Assembly: GCA_050948865.1 (NCBI GenBank)
Contig: JBMNEQ010000001.1
Location: 324,389-388,388, forward strand
Origin: SKGN01 sp050948865
GTDB lineage: Bacteria > Bacillota_I > Bacilli_A > RF39 > UBA660
Length of the DNA: 64,000 bases
Direction of reading: 5' to 3'
Shown: positions 33,756 to 42,654 of the stretch, in pieces
How positions within the stretch are numbered: position 1 is the stretch's first letter
Layout of the letters: every line of letters starts with the position of its first letter
The notes under the pieces: generated by a model
Told to the model about the DNA's origin: nothing
Seen by the model: the letters and a program-made list of their open reading frames with translations, nothing else
Databases searched by the model: none
Made by a program: the position numbers and the translations under genes

Positions 33756-34847
33756 ATGTATAATGATAGTATGTTTACTAATGTTGATTTTGGTAAATTA
33801 ACAAAGTATTTAGAAGATGATGATATTACGGATATTTCATATAGTAATAATGGGCAATTATGGTTAAAAAGTTTATCACAAGGTATTTATCGTGTGGAAA
33901 ATAATGATATAAATAATGCTATGGTGGAAAAGATTGCTTTTCAATGTTCTAATATTATGGGTAAGACTTTTAATATGGCTCATCCCTTTTTAGATGCTGA
34001 GAGTGCGGAATTACGTCTTAATTTTATTCACGATTCTATCGCGAGAAATGGAATAGCTTTAGTAATGAGAAAAACTCCAGCTAAAATTAGATTAAAAAAA
34101 GAGAAAATTTTAGAAGAAGAATATATTACTGAAGAAATACATGAATTTTTAATTAAGTGTGTTCAAGGAAATGCCAATATTTTAGTAAGTGGTGAAACTG
34201 GTTCTGGTAAAACAGAATTAGTAAAGTATTTAGCGGCTCATACCAGAGAGAATGAAAAACTTATTACTATTGAAGACACATTAGAACTTCATTTAGATCG
34301 AATTTTTCCTCATCGGGATATTGTCGCTATGAAAACAAATAATATTGCTTCTTATACAGAAGTTTTAGTAACTTGTATGAGGCAGAATCCTAAATGGATA
34401 TTATTATCAGAAGTTCGAAGTGCTGAAGCGGTAACTGCGGTTCGAAACTCTATTTCTTCAGGTCATAATATTTTATCGACCATTCATTCAGATAAAGCTC
34501 AATCAATTCCTCATCGATTATATAGTTTACTTGAGACTAATCTTGATGTTGATCAATTTTTAAAATCGATTTATCGTTATATTCAATTGGGTGTTCATGT
34601 CCGAGGATATCAGGATAAGGAGACTAAAAAGTTTAGACGAGAAATTGTTGAAGTCTGTGAATTTTATGTTGATAAAAATAATGATCCTCAGCATAATATA
34701 ATTTATCGTAAAACTGCCGGTGGTCAGATAATGAGAAATAATCCAAGTGAATATTTAATAGATTATTTAGGAACAAGAGACGTCATAATTAAACCGGATA
34801 TATTTGTGAAAAAGCCTACAGAAGAGATAATAGAAACTTTAATTTAA
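33756..34847 (+). CDS. cpaF: Tad/T2SS-type assembly ATPase (CpaF/TadA/VirB11 family)
   Basis: A 363-residue hexameric secretion ATPase powering pilus subunit assembly. Walker A is GETGSGKT at 146-153; the Asp-box-like EDTLELHL, the Walker B segment WILLSEVRS and STIHSD follow. It is shorter than full CpaF, keeping the N-terminal domain and the ATPase core. In this cluster it is the only VirB11/CpaF-type ATPase, so it might serve both the Tad part and the type IV secretion part. Confidence 0.92.
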   Translation: MYNDSMFTNVDFGKLTKYLEDDDITDISYSNNGQLWLKSLSQGIYRVENNDINNAMVEKIAFQCSNIMGKTFNMAHPFLDAESAELRLNFIHDSIARNGIALVMRKTPAKIRLKKEKILEEEYITEEIHEFLIKCVQGNANILVSGETGSGKTELVKYLAAHTRENEKLITIEDTLELHLDRIFPHRDIVAMKTNNIASYTEVLVTCMRQNPKWILLSEVRSAEAVTAVRNSISSGHNILSTIHSDKAQSIPHRLYSLLETNLDVDQFLKSIYRYIQLGVHVRGYQDKETKKFRREIVEVCEFYVDKNNDPQHNIIYRKTAGGQIMRNNPSEYLIDYLGTRDVIIKPDIFVKKPTEEIIETLI

Positions 34848-34866
34848 ATAAGAAGGTGGTGGTTTC

Positions 34867-35763
34867 ATGGAATTAATACTACTAGAATTTATTGCAATTT
34901 ATGTACTTGTTTATCGAAAGAATGCTGGAGAAAATGTTTATAAGTATATCATTGAGCAAGCTTCAGCAATATATGAAAAATATGCTCCTTATTCTTTTAA
35001 AAGCGTTCGAGATAAGATTAAAGAATTAGGTCTTGAATATTCTTCTAGACAATATACTATCCAAATTGCTTTATTTGCTGGTGGCGGGTTTGTTGTTTCT
35101 TATTTATATTTTTATAATATAGTTATTAGTATAATATATTGTATTGTAGCAATTTTCTTTATTCCTTATTTAACCTTTTTGCGTTATAAACGGATGTATA
35201 GTGAATTTTTATTTGAACAAGTTCAGGTTTATACAACAAATACAATTATGGAGTTTGCGGTAACAGAATCTTTTGTTAAAGCATTAGAGGGTGTTTATTC
35301 ATCAGGGGTATTAGAAGAACCGGTTTTATCTGATGTAAAATATATGATCGATAAAGCTTATCAAAATGGTTCTATTGATGAATCTATTAATTATATGAAT
35401 AATAAATATGATTATTATATGGTAAAAAATATGCACCAACTTTTTTTGCAGGTTACCAAAGAAGGGTCTAAAGATGCGGCACGTGATTCTTTAGATAATA
35501 TGCTTTTAGATATTGATACCTTAGTAGAAGGTGTCTATAAAGATAGAATTGAAAGAGAAACCTTTCATAAAGCTTTTTTACAATATGGAGCTTTATTATA
35601 CTTGTTAGTTATGTTAGTTCAATATATGTTAGGTGTTGATACCTATCTTCAATTATTAGATATGTTGGTGGTTAAAATTCTTTTACATTTAATAATAATT
35701 ATTAATAGTTATTTTTTAATAAATGGAGAAAAATATTATAATGAGAATGTGGGGGTTGAGTAA
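34867..35763 (+). CDS. tadB: TadB-like inner-membrane platform protein
   Basis: A 298-residue protein with two helices at about 57-97 and two near the C-terminus (about 240-290), bracketing a cytoplasmic T2SSF-like helical domain. Its position directly after the ATPase and before a second platform gene is the tadABC order. The sequence is diverged, so the call rests on topology plus context. It overlaps the next gene by one base (TAATG). Confidence 0.75.
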   Translation: MELILLEFIAIYVLVYRKNAGENVYKYIIEQASAIYEKYAPYSFKSVRDKIKELGLEYSSRQYTIQIALFAGGGFVVSYLYFYNIVISIIYCIVAIFFIPYLTFLRYKRMYSEFLFEQVQVYTTNTIMEFAVTESFVKALEGVYSSGVLEEPVLSDVKYMIDKAYQNGSIDESINYMNNKYDYYMVKNMHQLFLQVTKEGSKDAARDSLDNMLLDIDTLVEGVYKDRIERETFHKAFLQYGALLYLLVMLVQYMLGVDTYLQLLDMLVVKILLHLIIIINSYFLINGEKYYNENVGVE

Positions 35764-36545
35764 TGGAAATACTATTTATAGGAATTATTGCTTTATTTTG
35801 TTTAGAATACAATAATAAAATTAATACAACTAAATTTCTTCGTGATAATGAACAGTATTTTCAAATTTTAAAAGAAGAAAGATATGATTTTTTAGTTAAA
35901 GCAAGGTATGGGGAAGAAATTAATCCTGATGAATTGTTTTCTAAAAGGGTGAAAAATGGCTTTTTAGCGATGATATTATTAATCTTCTTATTTTTAACAC
36001 AGTTAACTTTTATTAATATTATTTTAGCATTTGTAGTTGGATTTGCTGTTTTTAAACTACCTTATATGAGTTTAAACTCTTATTATAAAAAACATTTACA
36101 TAAAATTAATTTAATGTTACCTTATTTTTTAAAAACAATGGAAATTTTGGCTCAACATTATACCATTCCTGTTGCTTTATCTCGTTCGATTGAATCTTCT
36201 CCGGATATTTTTAAACCAGGTTTAAGAGAAATAATTGAAAAGATTAATGCAGGAGATTCTAGTGTCGATCCTTATATGGATTTTGCTAAACAATATCCAG
36301 TTAATGATTCTGTTCGTATGATGAGATTATTATATCGTTTAGGGCTGGGAGGACAAGAGGATAAACATGAACAATTAATTATGTTTTCAAGAAGTGTATC
36401 TGCTTTACAGAATAAAGCAAGGGAACAAAAATATAAAGAACGTTTACAAACAATGGAAGGTAAGACAATGTTAATGTTAGGAGCTACTGGTGGGGGGGTA
36501 ATGATTTTATTAATATTGTCAATGATTACAATGATGCGTTTTTAA
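35763..36545 (+). CDS. tadC: TadC-like inner-membrane platform protein
   Basis: A 260-residue T2SSF-domain membrane protein with helices at about 3-15, 67-105 and 236-258. The core has NLMLPYFLKTMEILAQHY and a final GGGVMILLILSMI helix typical of TadC. It pairs with the upstream TadB-like gene to form the platform on which the CpaF ATPase works. Confidence 0.78.
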   Translation: MEILFIGIIALFCLEYNNKINTTKFLRDNEQYFQILKEERYDFLVKARYGEEINPDELFSKRVKNGFLAMILLIFLFLTQLTFINIILAFVVGFAVFKLPYMSLNSYYKKHLHKINLMLPYFLKTMEILAQHYTIPVALSRSIESSPDIFKPGLREIIEKINAGDSSVDPYMDFAKQYPVNDSVRMMRLLYRLGLGGQEDKHEQLIMFSRSVSALQNKAREQKYKERLQTMEGKTMLMLGATGGGVMILLILSMITMMRF

Positions 36546-36548
36546 AGA

Positions 36549-36577
36549 TTGAATAATAAAAGAAAATAATATATAAT
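36549..36577 (+). promoter_or_regulatory. Sigma-A promoter of pilin-like gene 1
   Basis: TTGAAT, 17-bp spacer, TATAAT, 33 bases before the start. The same -35, spacer length and a similar -10 recur before pilin-like gene 2. Confidence 0.75.
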
Positions 36578-36609
36578 GTGTTTATTGATGTAGGAAGGAG
36601 GTATAAAGA

Positions 36610-36771
36610 ATGAAGGAAGCGACAGGAGAACTAAATATGACAATTATTACTGTTATTGCTATTGCTGCTATTGGAGTGTTTTTATGGTTATTCCTCCCGG
36701 GAGTTTTAGAGAATATTAGAGATACTTCAGCTACAGGTTCAGATGCTGATCCTCACGGTTTACAACCATAA
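36610..36771 (+). CDS. Small pilin-like protein 1 (53 aa)
   Basis: Begins MKEATGELNM and has a single hydrophobic helix IITVIAIAAIGVFLWLFLP, then a polar tail of about 20 residues. Size, topology, location between platform genes and TadE-like gene, and tandem duplication point to a Flp-like major pilin, although the canonical Gly-x4-Glu processing site is not clear (a Gly-Glu pair lies just before the helix). It has its own promoter and terminator. AAGGAGG precedes the ATG. Confidence 0.7.
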   Translation: MKEATGELNMTIITVIAIAAIGVFLWLFLPGVLENIRDTSATGSDADPHGLQP

Positions 36772-36851
36772 TATAAATTGGTTAATTTTTTAAAATAGTT
36801 TTATAATTGTTATAGTTATTTAAAATTTTTAAGATAAAGTTATCAATGGTG

Positions 36852-36880
36852 TTAAAAAGCATGGTGCTTTTTGTTGTTTT
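36852..36880 (+). terminator. Intrinsic terminator after pilin-like gene 1
   Basis: AAAAAGCA/TGCTTTTT arms with a three-base loop followed by T-rich sequence; it separates the two pilin-like transcription units. Confidence 0.7.
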
Positions 36881-36892
36881 AGTTGTGATTAA

Positions 36893-36921
36893 TTGAATAA
36901 TGTAAAGAAATGGTATATGAT
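36893..36921 (+). promoter_or_regulatory. Sigma-A promoter of pilin-like gene 2
   Basis: TTGAAT, 17-bp spacer, TATGAT. The leader between it and the start (TTATTGATG, GGAGG, ATAA) is shared with gene 1. Confidence 0.75.
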
Positions 36922-36954
36922 GTTCTTATTGATGCAAGAAAGGAGGCATAACAG

Positions 36955-37107
36955 ATGAAGGAAGCTACAGGAGAATTAAATATGACAATTATTACTGTTA
37001 TTGCTATTGCTGCTATAGGGGTCTTCTTATGGTCATTTCTTCCGGAAATTTTAGAAAATATTAGAGAAACCTGGCAAGAGGGAACTAGTGAAACTCCCGG
37101 TCATTAA
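36955..37107 (+). CDS. Small pilin-like protein 2 (50 aa)
   Basis: Identical to pilin-like protein 1 over the first 25 residues (MKEATGELNM and the IITVIAIAAIGVFLW helix), then diverging in the tail, which ends EGTSETPGH. Identity in the helix with a variable exposed tail is what is expected of a packed filament core with changing surface. The duplication includes promoter and leader. Confidence 0.7.
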   Translation: MKEATGELNMTIITVIAIAAIGVFLWSFLPEILENIRETWQEGTSETPGH

Positions 37108-37164
37108 TTAGAATTATATTAATATAATATATAATATTACAGATAAATAGTAGAAGGTGATACC

Positions 37165-37563
37165 ATGAGAGAATCAGTTGGAGGAGCATTTTTGCTTAAA
37201 CTGATGGTTGTTTTTATTGTTTTGTATAATAGTTTGCTAGCTATAGCAGTTAATTATGCTATAGTTTTTCGTGTTAAGAATCAAATTATTAATTTGTTAG
37301 AACAATATGAAGGCTGTCAGGGTGCAGGTAGCAGAATTAGGCAATATGTTGAAGGTGTTGGTTATTATCGGGCTGGTGGAGCTGATCATAAAGGATATCT
37401 AGTAACTGCTCATACCATTTCTAATCGAGGAACATATTATGAAGTTACTACTTTTATAAAAGTTGATTTTCCATGGGTTAGGGATTTTTTTCGAATTAAT
37501 ATTAAGGGAGAAACCTCATTAATTTATGGCGTTTTTAATGATACTACTTGTTCTCACATATAA
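37165..37563 (+). CDS. TadE-like minor pilin or pseudopilin
   Basis: A 132-residue protein with an N-terminal helix (about 8-32, LLKLMVVFIVLYNSLLAIAVNYA) and a small extracytoplasmic domain with three Cys that could form disulfides (EGCQG and the C-terminal TTCSHI). Layout resembles TadE/TadF minor pilins, and its start resembles that of the surface protein at the head of the cluster. No confident family name. Confidence 0.6.
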   Translation: MRESVGGAFLLKLMVVFIVLYNSLLAIAVNYAIVFRVKNQIINLLEQYEGCQGAGSRIRQYVEGVGYYRAGGADHKGYLVTAHTISNRGTYYEVTTFIKVDFPWVRDFFRINIKGETSLIYGVFNDTTCSHI

Positions 37564-37592
37564 AATATTAAAATAGGAGGTTGGAGATAATT

Positions 37593-38573
37593 ATGAATGT
37601 TATTGTTTCTAATAAATATCGAACTATGCTTGGTTCTTTAGAAATTGATATTATCAAATCTGTTGAAGGTGTATTTGAAGTTGATGAACTTGTAACTATG
37701 TTTTCCAACTTCTTTTTTCAACGGATGATTTTAGATATTACTGCTATAAAGGATTATAAGGATTTTAAAAATTTACAAAAGTTATCGATTTCTTTGGATG
37801 TAAGTAAGATCATCTTTTTATTAGATGATGATGAAGAAAGCACTTCTTCTGTTTATTTATCTAGACTTATATCGTTAGGTATTTATAATTTTACTCGTAA
37901 TAAAGAAGGTATTTTATATCTTTTACGTAGTCCTAATAGCTATAAAGATGTAGCTCATATTCATCAACTAGAAGAATTAAAAGAAGTTGTCAGTGAAAAA
38001 ATAGTAAATAAAAGTGTTAAGGTTTTAGGAATTAAGAATTTAACTGATCATGCTGGGGCTACAACTTTAATTTATATGTTAAAAAAACAACTTGAGAGAA
38101 ATTATTCTGTTGTTGCTATTGAGATTGATAAACGAGATTTTGTCTATTTTAATGATAAATCAATGATTTCTACTTCCAGAGAAGGATTTCCTAAAGAATT
38201 ATTAAAAACTAAAGATGCTGATATTATCTTGGTGGATATAAATGAAAGTGATAATGAAGATATTTGTAATGATGTTTTATATTTATTAGAACCTTCGTCA
38301 ATTAAGTTAAATAAGTTAATTCGAAAAAATCGTCGTATATTTGAACAAATGATGGGTAAAAAATTGGTTTTAAATAAAAGTTTATTGTCTTCTAAAGATG
38401 TTTTAGATTTTGAACATGAAGCTAGAACTCCAGTTTTTTATAATATACCACCATTGAACGATCGTAGTTATAATAAGGTTTTAGATGCCTTTTTAACAAA
38501 GTTAGGATTTAGTAGACAAAAAAGAGAGGAATTAGAACCAAAGGGTAAAATCTTAGGATTATTTAAATTTTAA
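37593..38573 (+). CDS. CpaE/TadZ-like localisation ATPase, degenerate P-loop
   Basis: A 326-residue protein with an atypical receiver-like N-terminal domain (about 1-110) and a ParA/MinD-like C-terminal domain. The P-loop position reads GIKNLTDHAGATTLIYMLK, which lacks both Walker A Lys residues, so nucleotide hydrolysis is doubtful; TadZ proteins often show this. CpaE/TadZ places the Tad machine at a cell pole. ATG at 37593 has GGAG six bases upstream; a TTG at 37581 abuts AGGAGG and is unlikely. Confidence 0.72.
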   Translation: MNVIVSNKYRTMLGSLEIDIIKSVEGVFEVDELVTMFSNFFFQRMILDITAIKDYKDFKNLQKLSISLDVSKIIFLLDDDEESTSSVYLSRLISLGIYNFTRNKEGILYLLRSPNSYKDVAHIHQLEELKEVVSEKIVNKSVKVLGIKNLTDHAGATTLIYMLKKQLERNYSVVAIEIDKRDFVYFNDKSMISTSREGFPKELLKTKDADIILVDINESDNEDICNDVLYLLEPSSIKLNKLIRKNRRIFEQMMGKKLVLNKSLLSSKDVLDFEHEARTPVFYNIPPLNDRSYNKVLDAFLTKLGFSRQKREELEPKGKILGLFKF

Positions 38574-38581
38574 AATAAGAA

Positions 38582-38610
38582 TTGACATTTACGCGAAATA
38601 AAGGTATGAT
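38582..38610 (+). promoter_or_regulatory. Sigma-A promoter of the VirB2-like gene
   Basis: Perfect TTGACA, 17-bp spacer, TATGAT, 26 bases upstream of the GTG at 38637. The strongest promoter in the secretion cluster, as expected for an abundant subunit. Confidence 0.85.
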
Positions 38611-38636
38611 GTAATTACTAGTAAGGAGGAATGAAT

Positions 38637-39002
38637 GTGTTACATAATTTATTGTTATTAGGAGCATGTAATGATGACAATTTAGTTACAATTCTTTGTT
38701 ATGTTGCTAAATTATTTGGTTATATTCAAATTATTATTCCTATTGCATTGATTGTATGGGGGGGACTTGATTTAGGAAAGGCAGTTATTGCGGGTGATGA
38801 AAAAGATATAAAAGAAAATCAAAAGGTCTTATTAAAAAGAGTATTAGCAGCAGTATTAGTATTTCTTATTGTTCCTATTGTTACATTTATCATGGGTTTT
38901 GTAGGAACTAAGCAATGGGTTGATTGTTGGGAAGAGGCAAAAGCAAAATCCTCTGGTGGTACTTGCAATGTAACTGATATTCCAATTCCGGCGACACCGT
39001 AA
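38637..39002 (+). CDS. VirB2/TrbC-like pilin protein
   Basis: A 121-residue protein with two hydrophobic helices (about 23-47 and 72-93) separated by a short basic loop GKAVIAGDEKDIKENQKVLLKR. This is the two-helix hairpin of VirB2/TrbC T4SS pilins. Four Cys residues flank the helices. GTG at 38637 is seven bases from AGGAGG; ATG at 38631 would be too close. It has its own promoter and terminator. The loop and helix 2 reappear at the C-terminus of the next gene. Confidence 0.7.
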   Translation: MLHNLLLLGACNDDNLVTILCYVAKLFGYIQIIIPIALIVWGGLDLGKAVIAGDEKDIKENQKVLLKRVLAAVLVFLIVPIVTFIMGFVGTKQWVDCWEEAKAKSSGGTCNVTDIPIPATP

Positions 39003-39102
39003 TTTTAATTAATATTTAAGGTGTATATGTTTTAATACTAGGAACTTTTTGTTAAATAATTTGGATGAGTAGAAATTGTCAATAACAAAAAGTAATAAAT
39101 AA

Positions 39103-39132
39103 GTGGTTAAGGTAAAAATTAACCATTTTTTT
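39103..39132 (+). terminator. Intrinsic terminator after the VirB2-like gene
   Basis: TGGTTAA/TTAACCA with an eight-base loop and a run of seven T. The rest of the 39003-39274 gap has a long-range inverted repeat ACTTTTTGTT/AACAAAAAGT (39043-39093) and no gene. Confidence 0.75.
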
Positions 39133-39274
39133 GTGGGGGTTTAATAGGTAGAATAGTAATTTGAATTTTCAATTTTTGGCTTTATTAATAAGAAGTGATA
39201 TGTTATACTAGATATATATTTAGAAGGTAAGTAATTTTGTTTGTTTTATATTTAAATGTAAAGGATTTGATAAA

Positions 39275-40366
39275 ATGAAAAAAATTATAATATTCATAAT
39301 TTTTTTAATAATAATTTTTATTATAAAGATTGATAATGTTCACGCAGTATATTTTGAGTGTGTTTATTCTAAAGAAGCGGGGTTTGCTGAATGGGGTCGC
39401 AGCGTAAAGATTGGTTTTCATGATGGGAAGTATGAATTAATTTCTGTTATTTATTGGGGAACAATAAGAGGGCCTAAAGATGATAAAAAGGCGAAAATAG
39501 TTCGGGTTGAAACTGGTGGGAATTACATTTCTAATGGGAAATGTCCACCTTCAATAAATTATCGTAATCGTTATATTAATCCGAGTAAGGATATAGTTAT
39601 TAATGATAATGATACAAAAGGTAGTGTTCCTTTAACTTTTAGTGATTATGAGGTATTAGCTCCTGTAAGATTAACTTGTCGTTATGAGCTTGAAGCTGAA
39701 GGACATGCAATTATTATAGAATATGATAATAAAAAGGCTTATGATAAAATAACGTCAAGGTTATATAGGAATTTTAATGGCGAAAGAGATAATGTAATTC
39801 TTCAAAATCACCAAATTAATGTTCAAGAAAAGGATTTTTATAAAAATGGAGAAATAGGAGGAGAGGCTGAATGCCCGAAAGGAACTTTATATGTTTCAAC
39901 TGATCCGATGGATTCTCATCTTTTTACTGTTAATACTGCCGCTTTTAATAAAGAAAACCTTGATGAAAATAAAATTAAGGGAGATGTAATTGAATCTGAA
40001 TTTGTTACAAGAACTATTATGATATCAGATAGAAGTTCTTCTTCTTCCATTGGTGATATTCCAAGTGGAGAATCTAGGCCGATAGAATGTAAAGATTTTG
40101 ATGATGAAGAAGGAAATATTTTAAAAGATATCTATTTAGTTATAGTAATAGTTGCCCCTATTTTATTAATGTTATTAGGTGCCCTTGATTTTTCTAAAGC
40201 TGTTTTATCTAGTGATCATGATGCTCTTAAAAAGGCGGGGCAAGATTTTATAAAAAGGGTAATTGCTACTATTATTTTATTATTGCTTCCTTTGTTTTTG
40301 CAACTTGTCTTTGGGATATTTTTTCCTAAGGAAAAGATTCCAGATATTTGCGTTGTTGATAATTAA
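39275..40366 (+). CDS. Extracellular domain fused to a VirB2-like two-helix module
   Basis: A 363-residue protein: signal peptide (1-24), an extracytoplasmic domain with six Cys (about 25-285), then two helices (about 291-312 and 333-356). The C-terminal LGALDFSKAVLSSDHDALKKAG and the following FIKRVIATI align with GGLDLGKAVIAGDEKDIKEN and LLKRVLAAV of the upstream VirB2-like protein. So it appears to be a pilin-like module carrying a large ectodomain. I know no named family; a pilus-tip or adhesin subunit is inference. Confidence 0.6.
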   Translation: MKKIIIFIIFLIIIFIIKIDNVHAVYFECVYSKEAGFAEWGRSVKIGFHDGKYELISVIYWGTIRGPKDDKKAKIVRVETGGNYISNGKCPPSINYRNRYINPSKDIVINDNDTKGSVPLTFSDYEVLAPVRLTCRYELEAEGHAIIIEYDNKKAYDKITSRLYRNFNGERDNVILQNHQINVQEKDFYKNGEIGGEAECPKGTLYVSTDPMDSHLFTVNTAAFNKENLDENKIKGDVIESEFVTRTIMISDRSSSSSIGDIPSGESRPIECKDFDDEEGNILKDIYLVIVIVAPILLMLLGALDFSKAVLSSDHDALKKAGQDFIKRVIATIILLLLPLFLQLVFGIFFPKEKIPDICVVDN

Positions 40367-40374
40367 TAGATGGG

Positions 40375-42303
40375 ATGTGGGAATATATGGCTGGTATAGT
40401 TTCATTGTTATTAGATGCTTTAAGAGTTGTTATTTTTTATCTTGATGCTTTAATATATTCTTTAATAGGTTCGTTTTTTGATCTTATAATGGATTTAGCA
40501 AAATTAGACCAAACTCTTTTTGTTGGTAAAGAAGTTGAGACTTTTGCTACTAATATATATGCAATTTTAGGAATTTTAATGTTGTTTAGATTATCTTTTA
40601 CTTTGTTAAATATTATTGCCAATCCTGATTTATTAACAGATAAAAATCGTGGTTTTGATAAAATTTTAACAAGGGTAATAACTGCTTTGTTTTTAATTGT
40701 TTTAATTCCTTATGCTTTTTCTTATGCCTTTCGTATTGAAACGGTTATAATTAATAAAAATATATTTTTGAAATTATTTATGGGTGTTAGTGAATCAAGT
40801 GAAATTAACCAACTTAATGATACTACGGGGTCGCTTTTAGCAAAAGAAGCGTTGAAATCTTTCATATTTATTAATGAAAAATTAGGAAATACAATGGATT
40901 CTGAATATAAAAGGTTTTCAGATAATTTTGGTAATTTAAATGCTATGTTGGGAGAAACTTCAACTTTAAATAGTAAAGATCCAGGAGATGGTCAATATAA
41001 TTATACTTATTATATTATTATATCGACAGCAGCAGGAATATTTATTTTGGCAATTTTAGGTGTTTTTGCTATTGATATTGCCCTTCGAACAGTAAAATTG
41101 GCCTTTTTGCAAATAATCTCCCCTATAGCTGTTGTTTCATATGTTGAACCAACTTCATCTGAAAAAGGCTTTTTTAAAAGATGGCTTGATATGGTAATAG
41201 CGACATATTTAAATTTATTTATTCGTTTAGCAATACTAGCTTTTTTAATATTTTTATTTACTATAGTTTTCAAAGCTTTTGAGGATAAAAGTGGAATTTT
41301 AGCGACAGCTGGTTTTCTTAAATCTGCTTTATTAAGAATTTTAATTTTAATAGGTATTTTAATGTTTGCAAAGGAAGCACCACAAATGTTATCTAAGTTA
41401 TTTGGGATAGAAGAAACTGGCATTGGTACTTTAAATCCTTTTCAAAAGATGGCTTCTGTTCCAGTTGCTGGAGCAGCAATGGGAGCAGGTTTAGGAGCTA
41501 TAGGCGGAGCTTTAGCAGGTGGAGGTTTAGCTGGAGCAGTAATGGGGGCTCAATCTGGTTTTGGTTCAATTGGGTTAGGTGGAGCTGAAGAAGGTAAAAA
41601 GGGTAAAGGTATTCAAGCAAGTATTTTGGGGGGGTATGCGGTTGGTCGTGATGATGTAACAAAATTATTAACGGGAGATAAAGATGCTAAAGGGGGTATT
41701 TTAGCAAAAAGGAGGGCGAGATCTATGGAAAATTTAGCTGGTCGAGGAGTTAAATCACGTTTTCAAGAAGGAGCTAAGTTAGCAAGAAAGGTAAAAGAAA
41801 GTGGAAATGAATTAAGTATTTATAAAAGTAAGGAATTTAGTGAATCTTTAGCCCAATTCAAAGCAGCGAAAAGGAGAGAAAAATTAGCCTTAGCTCAGCA
41901 AAGTCGTGCTAAAAGGGATTATGAATTAGGAAAGATTAGTCATTCTGAATATGAGGCTGTTCAAAGTCGTTATTTTGATGCTAAAGATGATAAAGAAACT
42001 TTTCAAGAAAGATTTGAAGAACAACAAAAGATTAATTCAGCTGATGCTAGTAAGTATAAAGCCTATACTAGTTATTCACACTATATGGAGAGCAGTGAAA
42101 AAGATGAAGAAGGTATATCAAGATATGTGAGTGATGTTCCTGTTTATGAAACACCAATTGAACCTGAAGTTTTAGATTTAGGGGATCAAACATCTAATAA
42201 ATCAATTTTAAGTGATGCAAAAAGGATGGAACGTCGTCCTTCTGGTATATACGTGCCAAGATCTAGTATGGATGATGATAAAGATAAAGGTAGAAAATTA
42301 TAA
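40375..42303 (+). CDS. TrbL/VirB6-like polytopic T4SS channel protein
   Basis: A 642-residue protein with about eight hydrophobic helices in residues 1-330, a Gly/Ala-rich membrane-active stretch (about 360-400, GAGLGAIGGALAGGGLAGA), and a long charged Lys/Glu helical C-terminus (about 450-642) in the cytoplasm. This plan is that of TrbL/VirB6 in Gram-positive T4SS. ATG at 40387 is an alternative start. Position between the pilins and PrgI/VirB4 is standard. Confidence 0.82.
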   Translation: MWEYMAGIVSLLLDALRVVIFYLDALIYSLIGSFFDLIMDLAKLDQTLFVGKEVETFATNIYAILGILMLFRLSFTLLNIIANPDLLTDKNRGFDKILTRVITALFLIVLIPYAFSYAFRIETVIINKNIFLKLFMGVSESSEINQLNDTTGSLLAKEALKSFIFINEKLGNTMDSEYKRFSDNFGNLNAMLGETSTLNSKDPGDGQYNYTYYIIISTAAGIFILAILGVFAIDIALRTVKLAFLQIISPIAVVSYVEPTSSEKGFFKRWLDMVIATYLNLFIRLAILAFLIFLFTIVFKAFEDKSGILATAGFLKSALLRILILIGILMFAKEAPQMLSKLFGIEETGIGTLNPFQKMASVPVAGAAMGAGLGAIGGALAGGGLAGAVMGAQSGFGSIGLGGAEEGKKGKGIQASILGGYAVGRDDVTKLLTGDKDAKGGILAKRRARSMENLAGRGVKSRFQEGAKLARKVKESGNELSIYKSKEFSESLAQFKAAKRREKLALAQQSRAKRDYELGKISHSEYEAVQSRYFDAKDDKETFQERFEEQQKINSADASKYKAYTSYSHYMESSEKDEEGISRYVSDVPVYETPIEPEVLDLGDQTSNKSILSDAKRMERRPSGIYVPRSSMDDDKDKGRKL

Positions 42304-42324
42304 AAAGAATAGAGGGAGATTTTT

Positions 42325-42654
42325 ATGGGAGGGAAAATGTATTTAATTCCAGCTAATACAAAAAGAGGAAGTTTAATTTTTAATCTTTTTACGAAATTTG
42401 ACTTAATTGTACTTGGTTCTGGATTAGGAATAACCTTGTTAATGATTTTTGTTTTATCACCAAATAATTTAACAATGACATTTATAATTTTAGGCCCAGG
42501 ATTATTAAGTGCTTTTTTAGTAACTCCGATTCCGAATTATCATAATGTTATGACAGTTATTACATCATTAATTATGTTTTTAACTGGAAGAAGAAATTAT
42601 ATATGGAAAGGATGGTGTTTGTATGAGCAAGAAAAAGAAGACGGCAAAAAGTAA
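42325..42654 (+). CDS. PrgI family (VirB3-like) T4SS protein
   Basis: A 109-residue protein with two hydrophobic helices (about 28-45 and 50-66) and the PrgI-type C-terminus with ITSLIMFLTGRRNYIWKG. PrgI/VirB3 docks with the VirB4 ATPase and is encoded directly before it; here the stop overlaps the virB4 start region by 32 bases. Starts after AGAGGGAG. Confidence 0.82.
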   Translation: MGGKMYLIPANTKRGSLIFNLFTKFDLIVLGSGLGITLLMIFVLSPNNLTMTFIILGPGLLSAFLVTPIPNYHNVMTVITSLIMFLTGRRNYIWKGWCLYEQEKEDGKK

